32,304 nucleotides of DNA from CBFGTV01 sp965652145 (GTDB lineage Bacteria; Bacillota; Clostridia; Peptostreptococcales; Natronincolaceae), in the NCBI GenBank assembly GCA_965652145.1, contig CBFGTV010000036.1, forward strand, positions 1 to 32,304, read 5' to 3'. Positions within the stretch are counted from its first letter, which is position 1, and every line of letters begins with the position of its first letter. A program made the position numbers and the translations under genes. This document shows positions 1-7,317 of this stretch, in pieces. The notes beneath the pieces were generated by a model that did not search any database, was not told the DNA's origin, and saw nothing but the letters and a program-made list of their open reading frames with translations.

Positions 1-138
1 CCCCCGGGCAGTGCTAAATACTGATGGAAGCCATTCCAGGGCTGTATGCGGCCGGAGAAGTTACCGGCATATTCATTAACCGACCTAATTGTATTTGGTC
101 GATTGGCAGCACAAAGGGCAGCCAGTTTTTTAAAATAG
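1..138 (+). pseudogene. Degenerate 3' end of an FAD-dependent fumarate-reductase-like flavoprotein
   Basis: No single frame stays open, but three consecutive frames each carry a piece of the conserved C-terminus of fumarate reductase/FAD-binding flavoproteins. Bases 8-28 read AVLNTDG. Bases 33-68 read IPGLYAAGEVTG, the FAD-binding signature. Bases 85-135 read LIVFGRLAAQRAASFLK, followed by TAG at 136-138. The junctions fall at two CC doublets (about 31-33 and 84-85) and each is a +1 shift. The glycine/asparagine stretch between signature and tail (normally resembling GGIHGNNRLGG) is also altered to TGIFINRP. What is seen is the frame pattern; the family is known from these motifs; gene death is inferred. 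Two sequencing indels are the alternative, though the altered residues argue for real decay. The gene's 5' part lies outside the window. Confidence 0.7.
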
Positions 139-260
139 GAATTAAAATAATTAATAGATATTAGTAGGGCATAGGACTTATCAGATTCTATGCCTTCTTT
201 CATTCTTTCTTAAGGATTTCTTAAATACTTCCCGCTCGTCGAAAGGATTGTAAAAGCATA

Positions 261-269
261 TGATATAAT
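261..269 (+). promoter_or_regulatory. Extended -10 promoter for the TetR-type gene
   Basis: TGATATAAT is an extended -10 element (TGn plus a perfect TATAAT at 264-269). The -35 region is poor (TCGAAA at 239-244, spacing 19), as is usual for extended -10 promoters. Predicted start of transcription is near 276, leaving a leader of about 57 nt before the regulator gene. Confidence 0.45.
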
Positions 270-332
270 ATTTTAAAATTGCTATTCATAAAATATGTAA
301 ATTCCAAAACTTAGCCTAAATGAGGTGAAGAC

Positions 333-887
333 ATGACTCAGACCACAAAGCGGGCTTTAGCTGCATCGCTTAAAAAGCTGCTGACTAAAAAAACCCTCGA
401 TAAAATCACCGTAAAGGATATTGTTGAGGACTGTGGAGTGAACCGACAAACCTTTTATTATCATTTTCAAGATGTTTATGATTTACTGGAATGGATATTT
501 ATAACGGAAGCCCGGCGGGTTCTGGATGGAAAGAAAACCTATGAGAGCTGGCGTCAGGGGATTTTGCAAGCCTTTCAATATGTAAAGGATAATCAAACAT
601 TAATTATGAATACATATCATTCAATCAGGCGGGAGTCACTGGAAAGGTATCTTTATCAGGTTGTCTACCAGCTGCTGATGGATGTTATTAATGAATTGCC
701 AGAGGGAACAGGGGTTTCTGAGGAGAATAAAGGCTTTATTGCACATTTCTATAAATATCCCTTTGTAGGGCTGATGCTGGATTGGGTTCGATCAGGAATG
801 AGGGAAGCGCCGGAGGACATTATTGATAAGCTGAGCAGACTGATTACCGGTGATATTAAAAGGGCCCTCAATAAATATAAACAGTAA
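333..887 (+). CDS. TetR/AcrR-family transcriptional regulator, DhaS-like
   Basis: A 184-residue DNA-binding regulator. The N-terminus holds a TetR helix-turn-helix at about residues 23-50 (KITVKDIVEDCG then VNRQTFYYHF), where the NRQTFYYHF recognition helix is typical. The helical C-terminal half, with an RRESLERYLYQVVY segment, resembles the TetR_C_8 type found in DhaS-like proteins, which often serve as local activators or repressors. The ribosome site GAGGTGAAG lies 4 nt before the ATG. The next gene, 184 nt downstream on the same strand, is an oleate hydratase, so control of fatty-acid detoxification is a reasonable guess, but no operator is certain. No terminator separates the two genes, so readthrough is possible. 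Family assignment is firm; ligand and targets are unknown. Confidence 0.85.
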   Translation: MTQTTKRALAASLKKLLTKKTLDKITVKDIVEDCGVNRQTFYYHFQDVYDLLEWIFITEARRVLDGKKTYESWRQGILQAFQYVKDNQTLIMNTYHSIRRESLERYLYQVVYQLLMDVINELPEGTGVSEENKGFIAHFYKYPFVGLMLDWVRSGMREAPEDIIDKLSRLITGDIKRALNKYKQ

Positions 888-1020
888 TTTGCCAATCTGC
901 TGACAAGTCACTGTAATGATCACCAATACAAGTATATTTTTAGACAAAGGAATCGAAATGTATAGATATTATACAAAGCCGTTGATCTGTCTATGGTCTT
1001 CACGATGAAAGGTGATTAAA

Positions 1021-1050
1021 ATGGATCACAAGGAGCATATCCTTAAATAA
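1021..1050 (+). other. Possible nine-codon leader ORF before ohyA
   Basis: ATG at 1021 is preceded by AAAGGTGAT, a plausible ribosome site, and opens a nine-codon reading frame (MDHKEHILK) stopping at TAA 1048-1050. It ends 8 nt before the ohyA Shine-Dalgarno. It could be a translated leader that couples to ohyA, or the stub of a lost gene. There is no independent support for expression. Confidence 0.25.
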
Positions 1051-1071
1051 TCACAATCAGGAGGTATGACC

Positions 1072-2655
1072 ATGGCAAAGTATGGTAGCAGACAGGTTTA
1101 CTTTGTTGGGGGAGGGTTGGCTTCCCTGGCTGGAGCGGCTTATTTGATGCGGGATTGTCATATGGAGGGCAAAAACATCCATGTTTTAGAAAGTATGGAT
1201 ATTTTAGGGGGCTCCAACGATGGTATTGGGACCCCGGAAAAGGGCTTTGTATGCCGGGGTGGACGAATGCTGAATGAAGAGACCTATGAAAACTTCTGGG
1301 AACTTTTTTATTCAATTCCATCCTTGGAACAGGAGGGAATCAGCGTCAGTGAAGAAATTTTAGCCTTTGATCATGAGCATCCCACCCATTCCAACGCACG
1401 ATTAATTAACCGGGATGGAGAGATTGTCGATGTGATGAGCATGGGCTTTGACAATCAAGACCGGATGGCGATGTTAAAGCTAATGATCACACCAGAGGAA
1501 AAATTGGACAATTTAAAAATAAGTGACTGGTTTGGACCCCATTTTTTCCAAACGAATTTCTGGTATATGTGGCAGACCACCTTTGCTTTTCAGGAATGGT
1601 CCAGTCTATTTGAGTTAAGACGATATATGAATCGAATGATTTTTGAATTTTCAAGGATACAGACCCTGGAAGGGGTAACCAGAACCCCTTATAATCAATA
1701 TGATTCGGTTATTTTGCCTCTGAAGACCTTTTTAGAAAATCATGGAGTCGATTTTTCCCTGAAATGTACGGTAACCGATCTTGATTTTAAAGAGGGCGAA
1801 GGGATTACAGTAACTAAAATCCATTATATTGATGAGAAGGGGAAGGGAAGCATTCAACTTCAAGAAGATGACCTTTGTATTGTCACCAACGGCTGCATGA
1901 CCGATTGTGCCACATTGGGTGATTTTCATACTCCTGCAACCTTTAAGGCCGACCGTCCTGTATCAGGAGCCCTATGGGAAAAAATTGCGGCTAAAAAATC
2001 TGGCCTTGGCAATCCAAAGCCATTCTTCAATCAGCCTAAAGAAACCAACTGGGAATCCTTTACCGTAACCTTGAATGGTAATAAGCTATTGAAAAAAATT
2101 GAGAAGTATTCACGAAATGTTCCCGGCAGTGGTGCATTAATGACCTTTAAAGATTCCAGCTGGCGAATGTCAATTGTTGTGGCGGCTCAACCTCATTTTA
2201 AAAATCAACCGCCAGATCAAACCATTTTCTGGGGCTACGGTCTTTTTACCGATAAAGAGGGAGATTATGTGAAAAAGCCCATGCGAGAATGTACAGGAAA
2301 AGAAATTTTGACGGAGCTTTTACATCATTTGCACTTCAAGGATGAAATTGATGAAATAATGGCTGACGTGGTCAACGTCATTCCCTGTATGATGCCCTAT
2401 ATCATATCACAATTCCAGCCTAGAGCCATGAAGGACCGTCCTCAGGTTGTACCTGAAGGATCAACTAATTTCGCCATGATTAGTCAGTTTGTTGAAATTC
2501 CAGAGGATATGGTCTTTACCGAGGAGTATTCTGTTCGAGCTGCCAGAATAGCTGTTTATAAATTAATGGGAATAAATCGTCCCGTATGTCCTGTAACACC
2601 CTATCGCTATGACGTTCGAACCCTCCTTCGGGCTTTAAATACCAGCTTTAGATAA
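1072..2655 (+). CDS. ohyA: Oleate hydratase (FAD-dependent fatty acid double-bond hydratase)
   Basis: Member of the oleate hydratase (former '67 kDa myosin-cross-reactive antigen') family, which adds water to the cis-9 double bond of unsaturated fatty acids to give 10-hydroxy acids, using FAD structurally. The N-terminus has the dinucleotide motif VYFVGGGLASLAGAAYL and later the family signatures ILGGSNDG, CRGGRMLNEETYENFWELF and NQYDSVILPL. The start is set at the ATG at 1072 because AGGAGG at 1059-1064 sits 7 nt upstream; the in-frame ATG at 1066 is too close. At 527 aa it is shorter than the roughly 590-650 aa of typical members, fitting the short HFam3-like group. The usual catalytic Glu of the RGGREM motif is Met here (M66), while the Tyr 119 residues later (Y185) is kept. 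Closed by a strong terminator. Probably detoxifies host or environmental unsaturated fatty acids. Confidence 0.93.
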   Translation: MAKYGSRQVYFVGGGLASLAGAAYLMRDCHMEGKNIHVLESMDILGGSNDGIGTPEKGFVCRGGRMLNEETYENFWELFYSIPSLEQEGISVSEEILAFDHEHPTHSNARLINRDGEIVDVMSMGFDNQDRMAMLKLMITPEEKLDNLKISDWFGPHFFQTNFWYMWQTTFAFQEWSSLFELRRYMNRMIFEFSRIQTLEGVTRTPYNQYDSVILPLKTFLENHGVDFSLKCTVTDLDFKEGEGITVTKIHYIDEKGKGSIQLQEDDLCIVTNGCMTDCATLGDFHTPATFKADRPVSGALWEKIAAKKSGLGNPKPFFNQPKETNWESFTVTLNGNKLLKKIEKYSRNVPGSGALMTFKDSSWRMSIVVAAQPHFKNQPPDQTIFWGYGLFTDKEGDYVKKPMRECTGKEILTELLHHLHFKDEIDEIMADVVNVIPCMMPYIISQFQPRAMKDRPQVVPEGSTNFAMISQFVEIPEDMVFTEEYSVRAARIAVYKLMGINRPVCPVTPYRYDVRTLLRALNTSFR

Positions 2656-2670
2656 GGAGCCTCAACAGAG

Positions 2671-2713
2671 GGCTGAGTTACATCATTATTGTAGCTCAGC
2701 CTTTATCTTTTTT
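2671..2713 (+). terminator. Rho-independent terminator after ohyA
   Basis: A 12-bp stem (GGCTGAGTTACA with TGTAGCTCAGCC, one G-U pair) and a 7-nt loop are followed by TTTATCTTTTTT. It begins 15 nt after the ohyA stop codon. Confidence 0.9.
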
Positions 2714-2720
2714 ATCTGTC

Positions 2721-2750
2721 TTACATAATATTTATTCAAACAGTTATAAT
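2721..2750 (+). promoter_or_regulatory. SigA-type promoter for the YtxJ-like gene
   Basis: TTACAT (2721-2726), 18-nt spacer, then perfect TATAAT (2745-2750). It lies just beyond the ohyA terminator and 55 nt before the next start codon. Directly downstream, GTTAA occurs twice in GTTAAACGGTTAA, a possible regulator site. Confidence 0.6.
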
Positions 2751-2805
2751 ATCGTTAAACGGTTAATATACAAATAGTAATAAGTTCGTTTGGGGAGGTT
2801 AAGAC

Positions 2806-3162
2806 ATGGCAAAGAAGGTAAAAAAAATAATGGATTCAGCAGAGCTTGAAAGGCTGATAAAACGCTCCAATAAGAAGCCGGTATTTATCTTTAAGCATGA
2901 TGCAATGCTTCAGGAAAGTGAAGACGCTTATCAGGAATACTTAGATTTTATGGAGGATACAGAGGAGGATATATTATTTACAGTGATCTACGTCAGAGAG
3001 GATGCCGAGCTTTCCGAAGCTGTAGAGGAGCTGCTGGAGGTAAGTCACGATGTACCACAATTAATTCTATTAATGGATGAAGAGGTTGTGTGGGATGATA
3101 TCAAGGATAACATTACCTTTGACAGTATCATGGATGTAGTCAATGAATATGTAATTGTATAA
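2806..3162 (+). CDS. YtxJ/BrxC-like thioredoxin-fold protein lacking cysteine
   Basis: A 118-residue soluble protein. Its layout matches the YtxJ (monothiol bacilliredoxin BrxC) family: an N-terminal 'VFIFKH' strand, then a helix with EDAYQEYLDF, a central strand LFTVIYV, the cis-proline segment DVPQLILLMDEEVVW, and a final helix. In YtxJ the strand is followed by a KHSTTCP-type active site. Here it reads KHDAMLQES, so the cysteine position is Leu35 and the whole protein contains no cysteine. It therefore cannot act as a thiol redox enzyme. The sequence is rich in Asp and Glu. It has its own promoter and stands alone between ohyA and lepB. The fold is inferred from pattern, with a generic thioredoxin-like protein as the alternative; function is unknown. 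Confidence 0.55.
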   Translation: MAKKVKKIMDSAELERLIKRSNKKPVFIFKHDAMLQESEDAYQEYLDFMEDTEEDILFTVIYVREDAELSEAVEELLEVSHDVPQLILLMDEEVVWDDIKDNITFDSIMDVVNEYVIV

Positions 3163-3215
3163 TTAAACCAAAGGGGGACGCTCCATCATCTGAATCAAAA
3201 TCTAACTGTCTACAG

Positions 3216-3244
3216 TTGCTTTCATCAGCATACAGTGATAAAAT
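3216..3244 (+). promoter_or_regulatory. SigA-type promoter for the first lepB
   Basis: TTGCTT (3216-3221), 17-nt spacer, TAAAAT (3239-3244), 45 nt before the signal peptidase start. The spacing is ideal and the hexamers are near consensus. Confidence 0.5.
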
Positions 3245-3289
3245 GATTTAGTAGCGCTAAGTGAGAAAGCAGACAGGGGGATAAAACAG

Positions 3290-3820
3290 ATGAAAAAAGA
3301 AATTATGGAATGGATAAAAACCATTGCACTTGCTGTTGTTATTGCATTAATCATTACAACCTTTATTAAACCCACTATAGTAAGACAGCATTCCATGAGC
3401 CCCACGCTCAATGAATATGACTTTTTAATTATTAATCGGTTATTATATAAAAGAGATATGCCGAAGCATGGCGATATTGTAGTCTTTGAATCAAACCTAA
3501 AGACCAATCTTGGAAAGAACAAACTTTTAATCAAAAGGGTCATTGCCGTACCGGGTGATGAATTATTAATTCAAGATGGAGTCATCTTTTTAAACGGAGA
3601 AATGCTGAATGAGGATTACATTGCCGCCTATACCGATGGAAAGTACTTTGAAAACAGAAAAATAACGATACCCGAGGGTAAAATATTTGCAATGGGTGAT
3701 AACCGTAATAACAGTATGGACAGCCGTGATGAAGTAATTGGTTTAATCGATATAGATACCATCGTGGGAAAAGCAGTACTCAGACTGTTTCCCTTTAATC
3801 GGATCGGCTTGATTAATTAG
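3290..3820 (+). CDS. lepB: Signal peptidase I (first copy)
   Basis: Membrane-anchored type I signal peptidase, which removes signal peptides from exported preproteins on the outer face of the membrane. The 176-residue length is typical of Gram-positive SipS-type enzymes. One N-terminal membrane anchor spans residues 8-26. The catalytic Ser is S35 in HSMSPTL (box B) and the general base Lys is K82 in LIKRVIAVPGD (box D). Box E is AMGDNRNNSMDSR (134-146). AGGGGG at 3275-3280 is the ribosome site. It is transcribed alone, between a promoter and a terminator, and differs clearly from the second copy near 14.5 kb, so the two are paralogues rather than a recent duplication. Confidence 0.95.
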   Translation: MKKEIMEWIKTIALAVVIALIITTFIKPTIVRQHSMSPTLNEYDFLIINRLLYKRDMPKHGDIVVFESNLKTNLGKNKLLIKRVIAVPGDELLIQDGVIFLNGEMLNEDYIAAYTDGKYFENRKITIPEGKIFAMGDNRNNSMDSRDEVIGLIDIDTIVGKAVLRLFPFNRIGLIN

Positions 3821-3843
3821 GTCATGACAAGATGCCAGCATAG

Positions 3844-3900
3844 TCAAAAATCTCCTCTTTACTAGGGGGATTTTTGATTAGGTTGGTGTTTTTTATTTTT
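3844..3900 (+). terminator. Terminator after the first lepB
   Basis: A 12-13-bp stem (left arm TCAAAAATCTCCT at 3844-3856, right arm GGGGGATTTTTGA ending 3877) with a short loop, followed by a T-rich stretch to 3900. Confidence 0.7.
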
Positions 3901-3982
3901 AAAATGGGGGGTAAAATCATAAAAAAATAAAAAAAGGTAATCCTAAAATTGAGTATTTTATATCAATAGGAGGGATTAAGCA

Positions 3983-4411
3983 ATGAAGGTTCGAGATATT
4001 ATGACGACCCAGATTACCGCTGCCAATGAAGGAACTCCCATTAGTGAGGTAGCAAGAACAATGAAGGAAATGAATATTGGTGCCATGCCGGTGTGCAATG
4101 CCAATAATCAGCCTGTAGGAATTGTAACTGACCGGGATCTGGTGATACGAGGAATTGTATCAGGGCTCCACGGAAATGAAACAGTGAGTAAGGTCATGTC
4201 ATCCCACTTAGTATATGCTACCCCTGATATGCATGTACATGAGGCTGCCAGAATAATGGGCGAACGTCAAATAAGAAGGCTTCCTGTGGTGGAAAATGGA
4301 CAAATCGTAGGAATGGTTTCCATTGGAGATTTGGCTGTACGAAATATCTATGAAGATGAAGCAGGAAAAGCCCTGAGTGATATTTCTACCCCCAGCAGAC
4401 CAATGCTATAA
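3983..4411 (+). CDS. Two-CBS-domain protein
   Basis: A 142-residue soluble protein built from two CBS domains, at about residues 1-62 (VRDIMTTQ to VTDRDLVIRG) and 67-127 (VSKVMSSH to VSIGDLAVRN). Paired CBS domains form a Bateman module that binds adenosine nucleotides such as AMP, ATP or S-adenosylmethionine. No catalytic domain is attached, so it probably acts as a stand-alone energy or ligand sensor; partner and ligand cannot be read from the sequence. The ribosome site AGGAGGG sits 8 nt before the ATG. It is a single-gene unit with its own terminator and no obvious functional link to the neighbours. Confidence 0.9.
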   Translation: MKVRDIMTTQITAANEGTPISEVARTMKEMNIGAMPVCNANNQPVGIVTDRDLVIRGIVSGLHGNETVSKVMSSHLVYATPDMHVHEAARIMGERQIRRLPVVENGQIVGMVSIGDLAVRNIYEDEAGKALSDISTPSRPML

Positions 4412-4420
4412 TCATCTTAA

Positions 4421-4457
4421 AAAAGAAAGTTCCTGTAAAGATGCAGGAACTTTTCTT
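4421..4457 (+). terminator. Terminator after the CBS protein gene
   Basis: Stem AAAGTTCCTG with CAGGAACTTT (about 10 bp, loop of 8 nt), A-rich before and TTTTCTT after, starting 10 nt past the stop codon. Confidence 0.85.
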
Positions 4458-4537
4458 ATTAATCTCGAAAAATAAGGGTATATATTTATTATGGGCAAAT
4501 ACAATACTTAAGGAAATAATTTTATAGGGGGATGCTT

Positions 4538-6214
4538 ATGACAAAATTAAACCATCAACATAATCTGCAGATTACAGTGGAAGAAATGGGAGTATATACC
4601 TATCCAAAGGGAGTATCCATAGAAGAAATCAGTAAGAACTTTCAAAAAGAAAAGCAAAATACCATTGTAGCCGCCCTGGTTGATAATGAGTTAAGGGAAT
4701 TACACAATCGTCTGGATGAAGATTGTGAGCTGAAATTTATAACTGCTACCTCTTCGGTAGGGTCGAGAATCTATCAGAGAAGCCTGGTTTTTGTTTTTAT
4801 ACGAGCCTGTATGGAGCTTTTTTCGGATTGCAGGGTTTCGGTAGAGCATTCCATTGGAAAGGGATTATATTGTGAAGTTCACTATAAGCGTGACCTAGAT
4901 GAAAAGGATGTAGAACGAATTGAAGAACGTATGACAGAATTAATTCAGGAAGATGTTCCCTTTATTAAAAGTCGGGTGCCCGTTGACGAGGCAAAGGATA
5001 TCTTTCGGGATTATGGGCAAATGAGCAAGGTCAAGCTGTTAAAGTATAGAGAAAAGCCTTATATCAATCTATATCAATGCGGCTGGTTAAAAAATTATTT
5101 CTACGGTTATATGGTTCCTTCAACGGGCTACTTAAAGGACTTTAGACTGAAATTTTATGCCCCTGGAGTTGTCATTCAGTACCCGATGGCAGAGCTCGGA
5201 GGGAAATTGGGGGAATTTGAAGAACAACCAAAGCTGTTTAAAATTTTCAGGGAAAGTGAAGTATGGGGTGAAATACTGGAAATAGACCATGTGGCCTCTT
5301 TAAATGATTTAATCGTTGCAAAAAGAGAGGGTGAATTTATTCGAATTCAAGAGGGGCTCCATGAAAAGAAGATTGCTGAAATTGCCGACATGATAACGGA
5401 GCATATTGAGCAAAAGCAGTTAATTTTAATTGCCGGCCCCTCCTCTTCAGGCAAAACAACCTTTGCCCAAAGGTTAATGGTACAGCTGAAGGTTAATGGA
5501 TTAAGGCCGGTGGCCATTTCGCTGGATGATTATTTTGTCGATCGGGATAAAACACCCCGTGATGAAAATGGAGAATACGACTTTGAATCCCTTTATGCCA
5601 TCGATTTACCATTATTCAATCAACATCTGGAGGCCTTGCTTAGGGAGGAAGAGGTGGAAATACCAACCTTTAATTTTCATACTGGAAAAAGGGAATATCA
5701 TGGGCACAAGCTTAAGATAAATCATGGGCAGCCCATCATATTAGAAGGAATTCATGGGCTAAATGAGGAGCTGACCAGGTCTATACCCAAGGAAAGGAAA
5801 TTTAAAATTTATATTAGCGCCCTAACCCAGTTAAATATCGATGAACATAATCGAATTCCAACCACAGACTCAAGATTGATTCGAAGAATCGTCAGGGATT
5901 ACAAGTATCGTTCAAACGATGCCACCAGAACCCTGTCCCTTTGGCCCTCGGTAAGAAGGGGCGAGGAAAGAAACATATTCCCTTTTCAGGAGGAGGCCGA
6001 TGTTATGTTTAACTCTGCCCTATTCTATGAAATGAGTATTTTGAAAAAATATGCCGAACCGCTACTAAGACAGGTAGATACCACAAGTCCTCATTTTTCC
6101 GAGGCAAAGAGGCTGCTAAAATTTCTTAGCTATTTTGTGGCCCTGGAAAACGAAATTGATGTACCAAGAACCTCTATTTTAAGAGAATTTATCGGAGGCG
6201 GCGCCTTCTCTTAA
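4538..6214 (+). CDS. Nucleoside (uridine-type) kinase with ThrRS-like N-terminal half
   Basis: A large cytoplasmic protein (558 aa). The first 60 or so residues are TGS-like and the next part (about 60-260) resembles the second additional (editing-associated) domain of threonyl-tRNA synthetase. The C-terminal half is a phosphoribulokinase/uridine-kinase domain. The P-loop is AGPSSSGKTTF at about residues 297-307, followed by SLDDYFVDRDKTPRDENGEY, the uridine kinase substrate motif. Reaction expected: ATP-dependent phosphorylation of a nucleoside, probably uridine or cytidine. This architecture is common in Firmicutes and Thermotogae, and its precise substrate is uncertain. The start is placed at ATG 4538, 6 nt after AGGGGG; the in-frame ATG at 4532 abuts that site. 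Monocistronic by spacing. Confidence 0.88.
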   Translation: MTKLNHQHNLQITVEEMGVYTYPKGVSIEEISKNFQKEKQNTIVAALVDNELRELHNRLDEDCELKFITATSSVGSRIYQRSLVFVFIRACMELFSDCRVSVEHSIGKGLYCEVHYKRDLDEKDVERIEERMTELIQEDVPFIKSRVPVDEAKDIFRDYGQMSKVKLLKYREKPYINLYQCGWLKNYFYGYMVPSTGYLKDFRLKFYAPGVVIQYPMAELGGKLGEFEEQPKLFKIFRESEVWGEILEIDHVASLNDLIVAKREGEFIRIQEGLHEKKIAEIADMITEHIEQKQLILIAGPSSSGKTTFAQRLMVQLKVNGLRPVAISLDDYFVDRDKTPRDENGEYDFESLYAIDLPLFNQHLEALLREEEVEIPTFNFHTGKREYHGHKLKINHGQPIILEGIHGLNEELTRSIPKERKFKIYISALTQLNIDEHNRIPTTDSRLIRRIVRDYKYRSNDATRTLSLWPSVRRGEERNIFPFQEEADVMFNSALFYEMSILKKYAEPLLRQVDTTSPHFSEAKRLLKFLSYFVALENEIDVPRTSILREFIGGGAFS

Positions 6215-6231
6215 AAGGTCATTGACTGAAG

Positions 6232-6267
6232 GACTTTTTTAATATATCGTTAATATTGAAAAAAGTC
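6232..6267 (+). repeat. AT-rich inverted repeat before glsA
   Basis: GACTTTTTTAATAT (6232-6245) pairs with ATATTGAAAAAAGTC (6253-6267) with one bulged G, giving about 14 bp. The hairpin sits between the kinase stop and the glsA ribosome site. The run of T is in the left arm rather than after the stem, so it is not a standard terminator for the upstream gene. It may work weakly in both directions or shape the glsA leader. Confidence 0.45.
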
Positions 6268-6286
6268 TAAAAGGGAAGGTGCGACA

Positions 6287-7201
6287 ATGAAACAAAGGCT
6301 AAAGGAAATACTGAATCAGAATCGTCACTATATTCAAAGGGGGAGCTTACCCAGCTATATTCCGGAATTGACGAAGGCAAATAAAAATGCCCTGGGCATT
6401 TTTATTTCCAATTTGGACGGCAGTCAATGGGGGGCAGGGGATTATGAGCTTCCCTTTACTATTCAAAGTATTTCAAAGGTCATTACGCTGCTTTTGGCTC
6501 TGGAAGACAGGGGCCCGGAAGAAGTGTTCACCCACATTGGTATGGAGCCCACCGGGGATCCCTTTAATTCCATGACAAAGCTGGAGATTGTGAGGCCATC
6601 AAAGCCCTTTAATCCCATGATTAATGCCGGGGCTATTGCAGTTACCTCATTAATCAAAGGCAGCCCGGAGGAAAAGTATCAGCGAATTGAAAAGCTTTTC
6701 AAAAATATTACAGAAAACCCTCAGCTATCAATCAATCAAGAGGTTTATTTATCAGAAAAAAGAACCGGAGATCGAAATAGAGCCATGGCCTACTTTATGC
6801 GTGATGTAGGAGTAATAGAAGGGGATGTGGAAGAAAACCTGGATGTTTATTTCAAGCAATGCTCTTTAGAGGTAAACTGTCGAGATATAGCAAAAATCGC
6901 TGCATTTCTTGCTAACGATGGTGCCCTTCCCCAGACAGGCCAACAGTTGATAAAGAAGGAATATACAAAAATAGCCAAAACCTTCATGGTTACCTGTGGC
7001 ATGTATAACGCCAGCGGCGAATTTGCCATAGAGGTGGGAATTCCAGCTAAAAGCGGTGTAGGCGGAGGAATTATGGCCCTGGTACCAGGGAAAATGGGTA
7101 TAGGCGTGTTAGGTCCTTCCCTGGATGAAAAGGGCAATAGTATTGCCGGTGTAAAGGTTTTAGCTCAGTTATCCAAGGAACTGAATTTGTCAATCTTTTA
7201 A
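6287..7201 (+). CDS. glsA: Glutaminase (GlsA type)
   Basis: Cytoplasmic glutaminase hydrolysing L-glutamine to L-glutamate and ammonia. It has the serine-dependent beta-lactamase-like fold of bacterial GlsA, and at 304 aa matches the family's usual length of about 305-310. The catalytic Ser-x-x-Lys is S61-I-S-K64 in FTIQSISKV. Further conserved stretches are PFNPMINAGAIAVTSLI, RNRAMAYFMRD and the glycine-rich PAKSGVGGGIMALVPGKMGI near the C-terminus. The ribosome site is AAGGGAAGGTG. It follows the kinase by 72 nt containing an AT-rich hairpin, and precedes an ArsR-like regulator that has its own promoter. A role in nitrogen supply, or in pH homeostasis through ammonia, is inferred only. Confidence 0.95.
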   Translation: MKQRLKEILNQNRHYIQRGSLPSYIPELTKANKNALGIFISNLDGSQWGAGDYELPFTIQSISKVITLLLALEDRGPEEVFTHIGMEPTGDPFNSMTKLEIVRPSKPFNPMINAGAIAVTSLIKGSPEEKYQRIEKLFKNITENPQLSINQEVYLSEKRTGDRNRAMAYFMRDVGVIEGDVEENLDVYFKQCSLEVNCRDIAKIAAFLANDGALPQTGQQLIKKEYTKIAKTFMVTCGMYNASGEFAIEVGIPAKSGVGGGIMALVPGKMGIGVLGPSLDEKGNSIAGVKVLAQLSKELNLSIF

Positions 7202-7240
7202 ATAATCCCCTGCAAATATTACGAATTTTTAATAATGCTT

Positions 7241-7269
7241 TTGACAAGCCATTAGAAAAACAATATAAT
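7241..7269 (+). promoter_or_regulatory. Consensus SigA promoter for the ArsR-like gene
   Basis: TTGACA (7241-7246), 17-nt spacer, TATAAT (7264-7269): both hexamers match consensus exactly. Transcription should start near 7276, which supports the ATG at 7318 over the upstream TTG at 7282 as the start codon. Confidence 0.85.
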
Positions 7270-7317
7270 ATTAATTAATAGTTGATAGAATCTCACAAAC
7301 AAAAAGGGGAAAAACAT

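Noticed and set aside
1043..1321. Reverse-strand ORFs opposite the main genes throughout the window (for example this one)
   Set aside because: They have no ribosome sites, no recognisable domains and lie wholly or mostly antisense to strong genes; treated as shadows.
7282..7317. Upstream TTG start for the ArsR-like gene
   Set aside because: It would be about 6 nt from the predicted transcription start and lacks a ribosome site; ATG 7318 has one.
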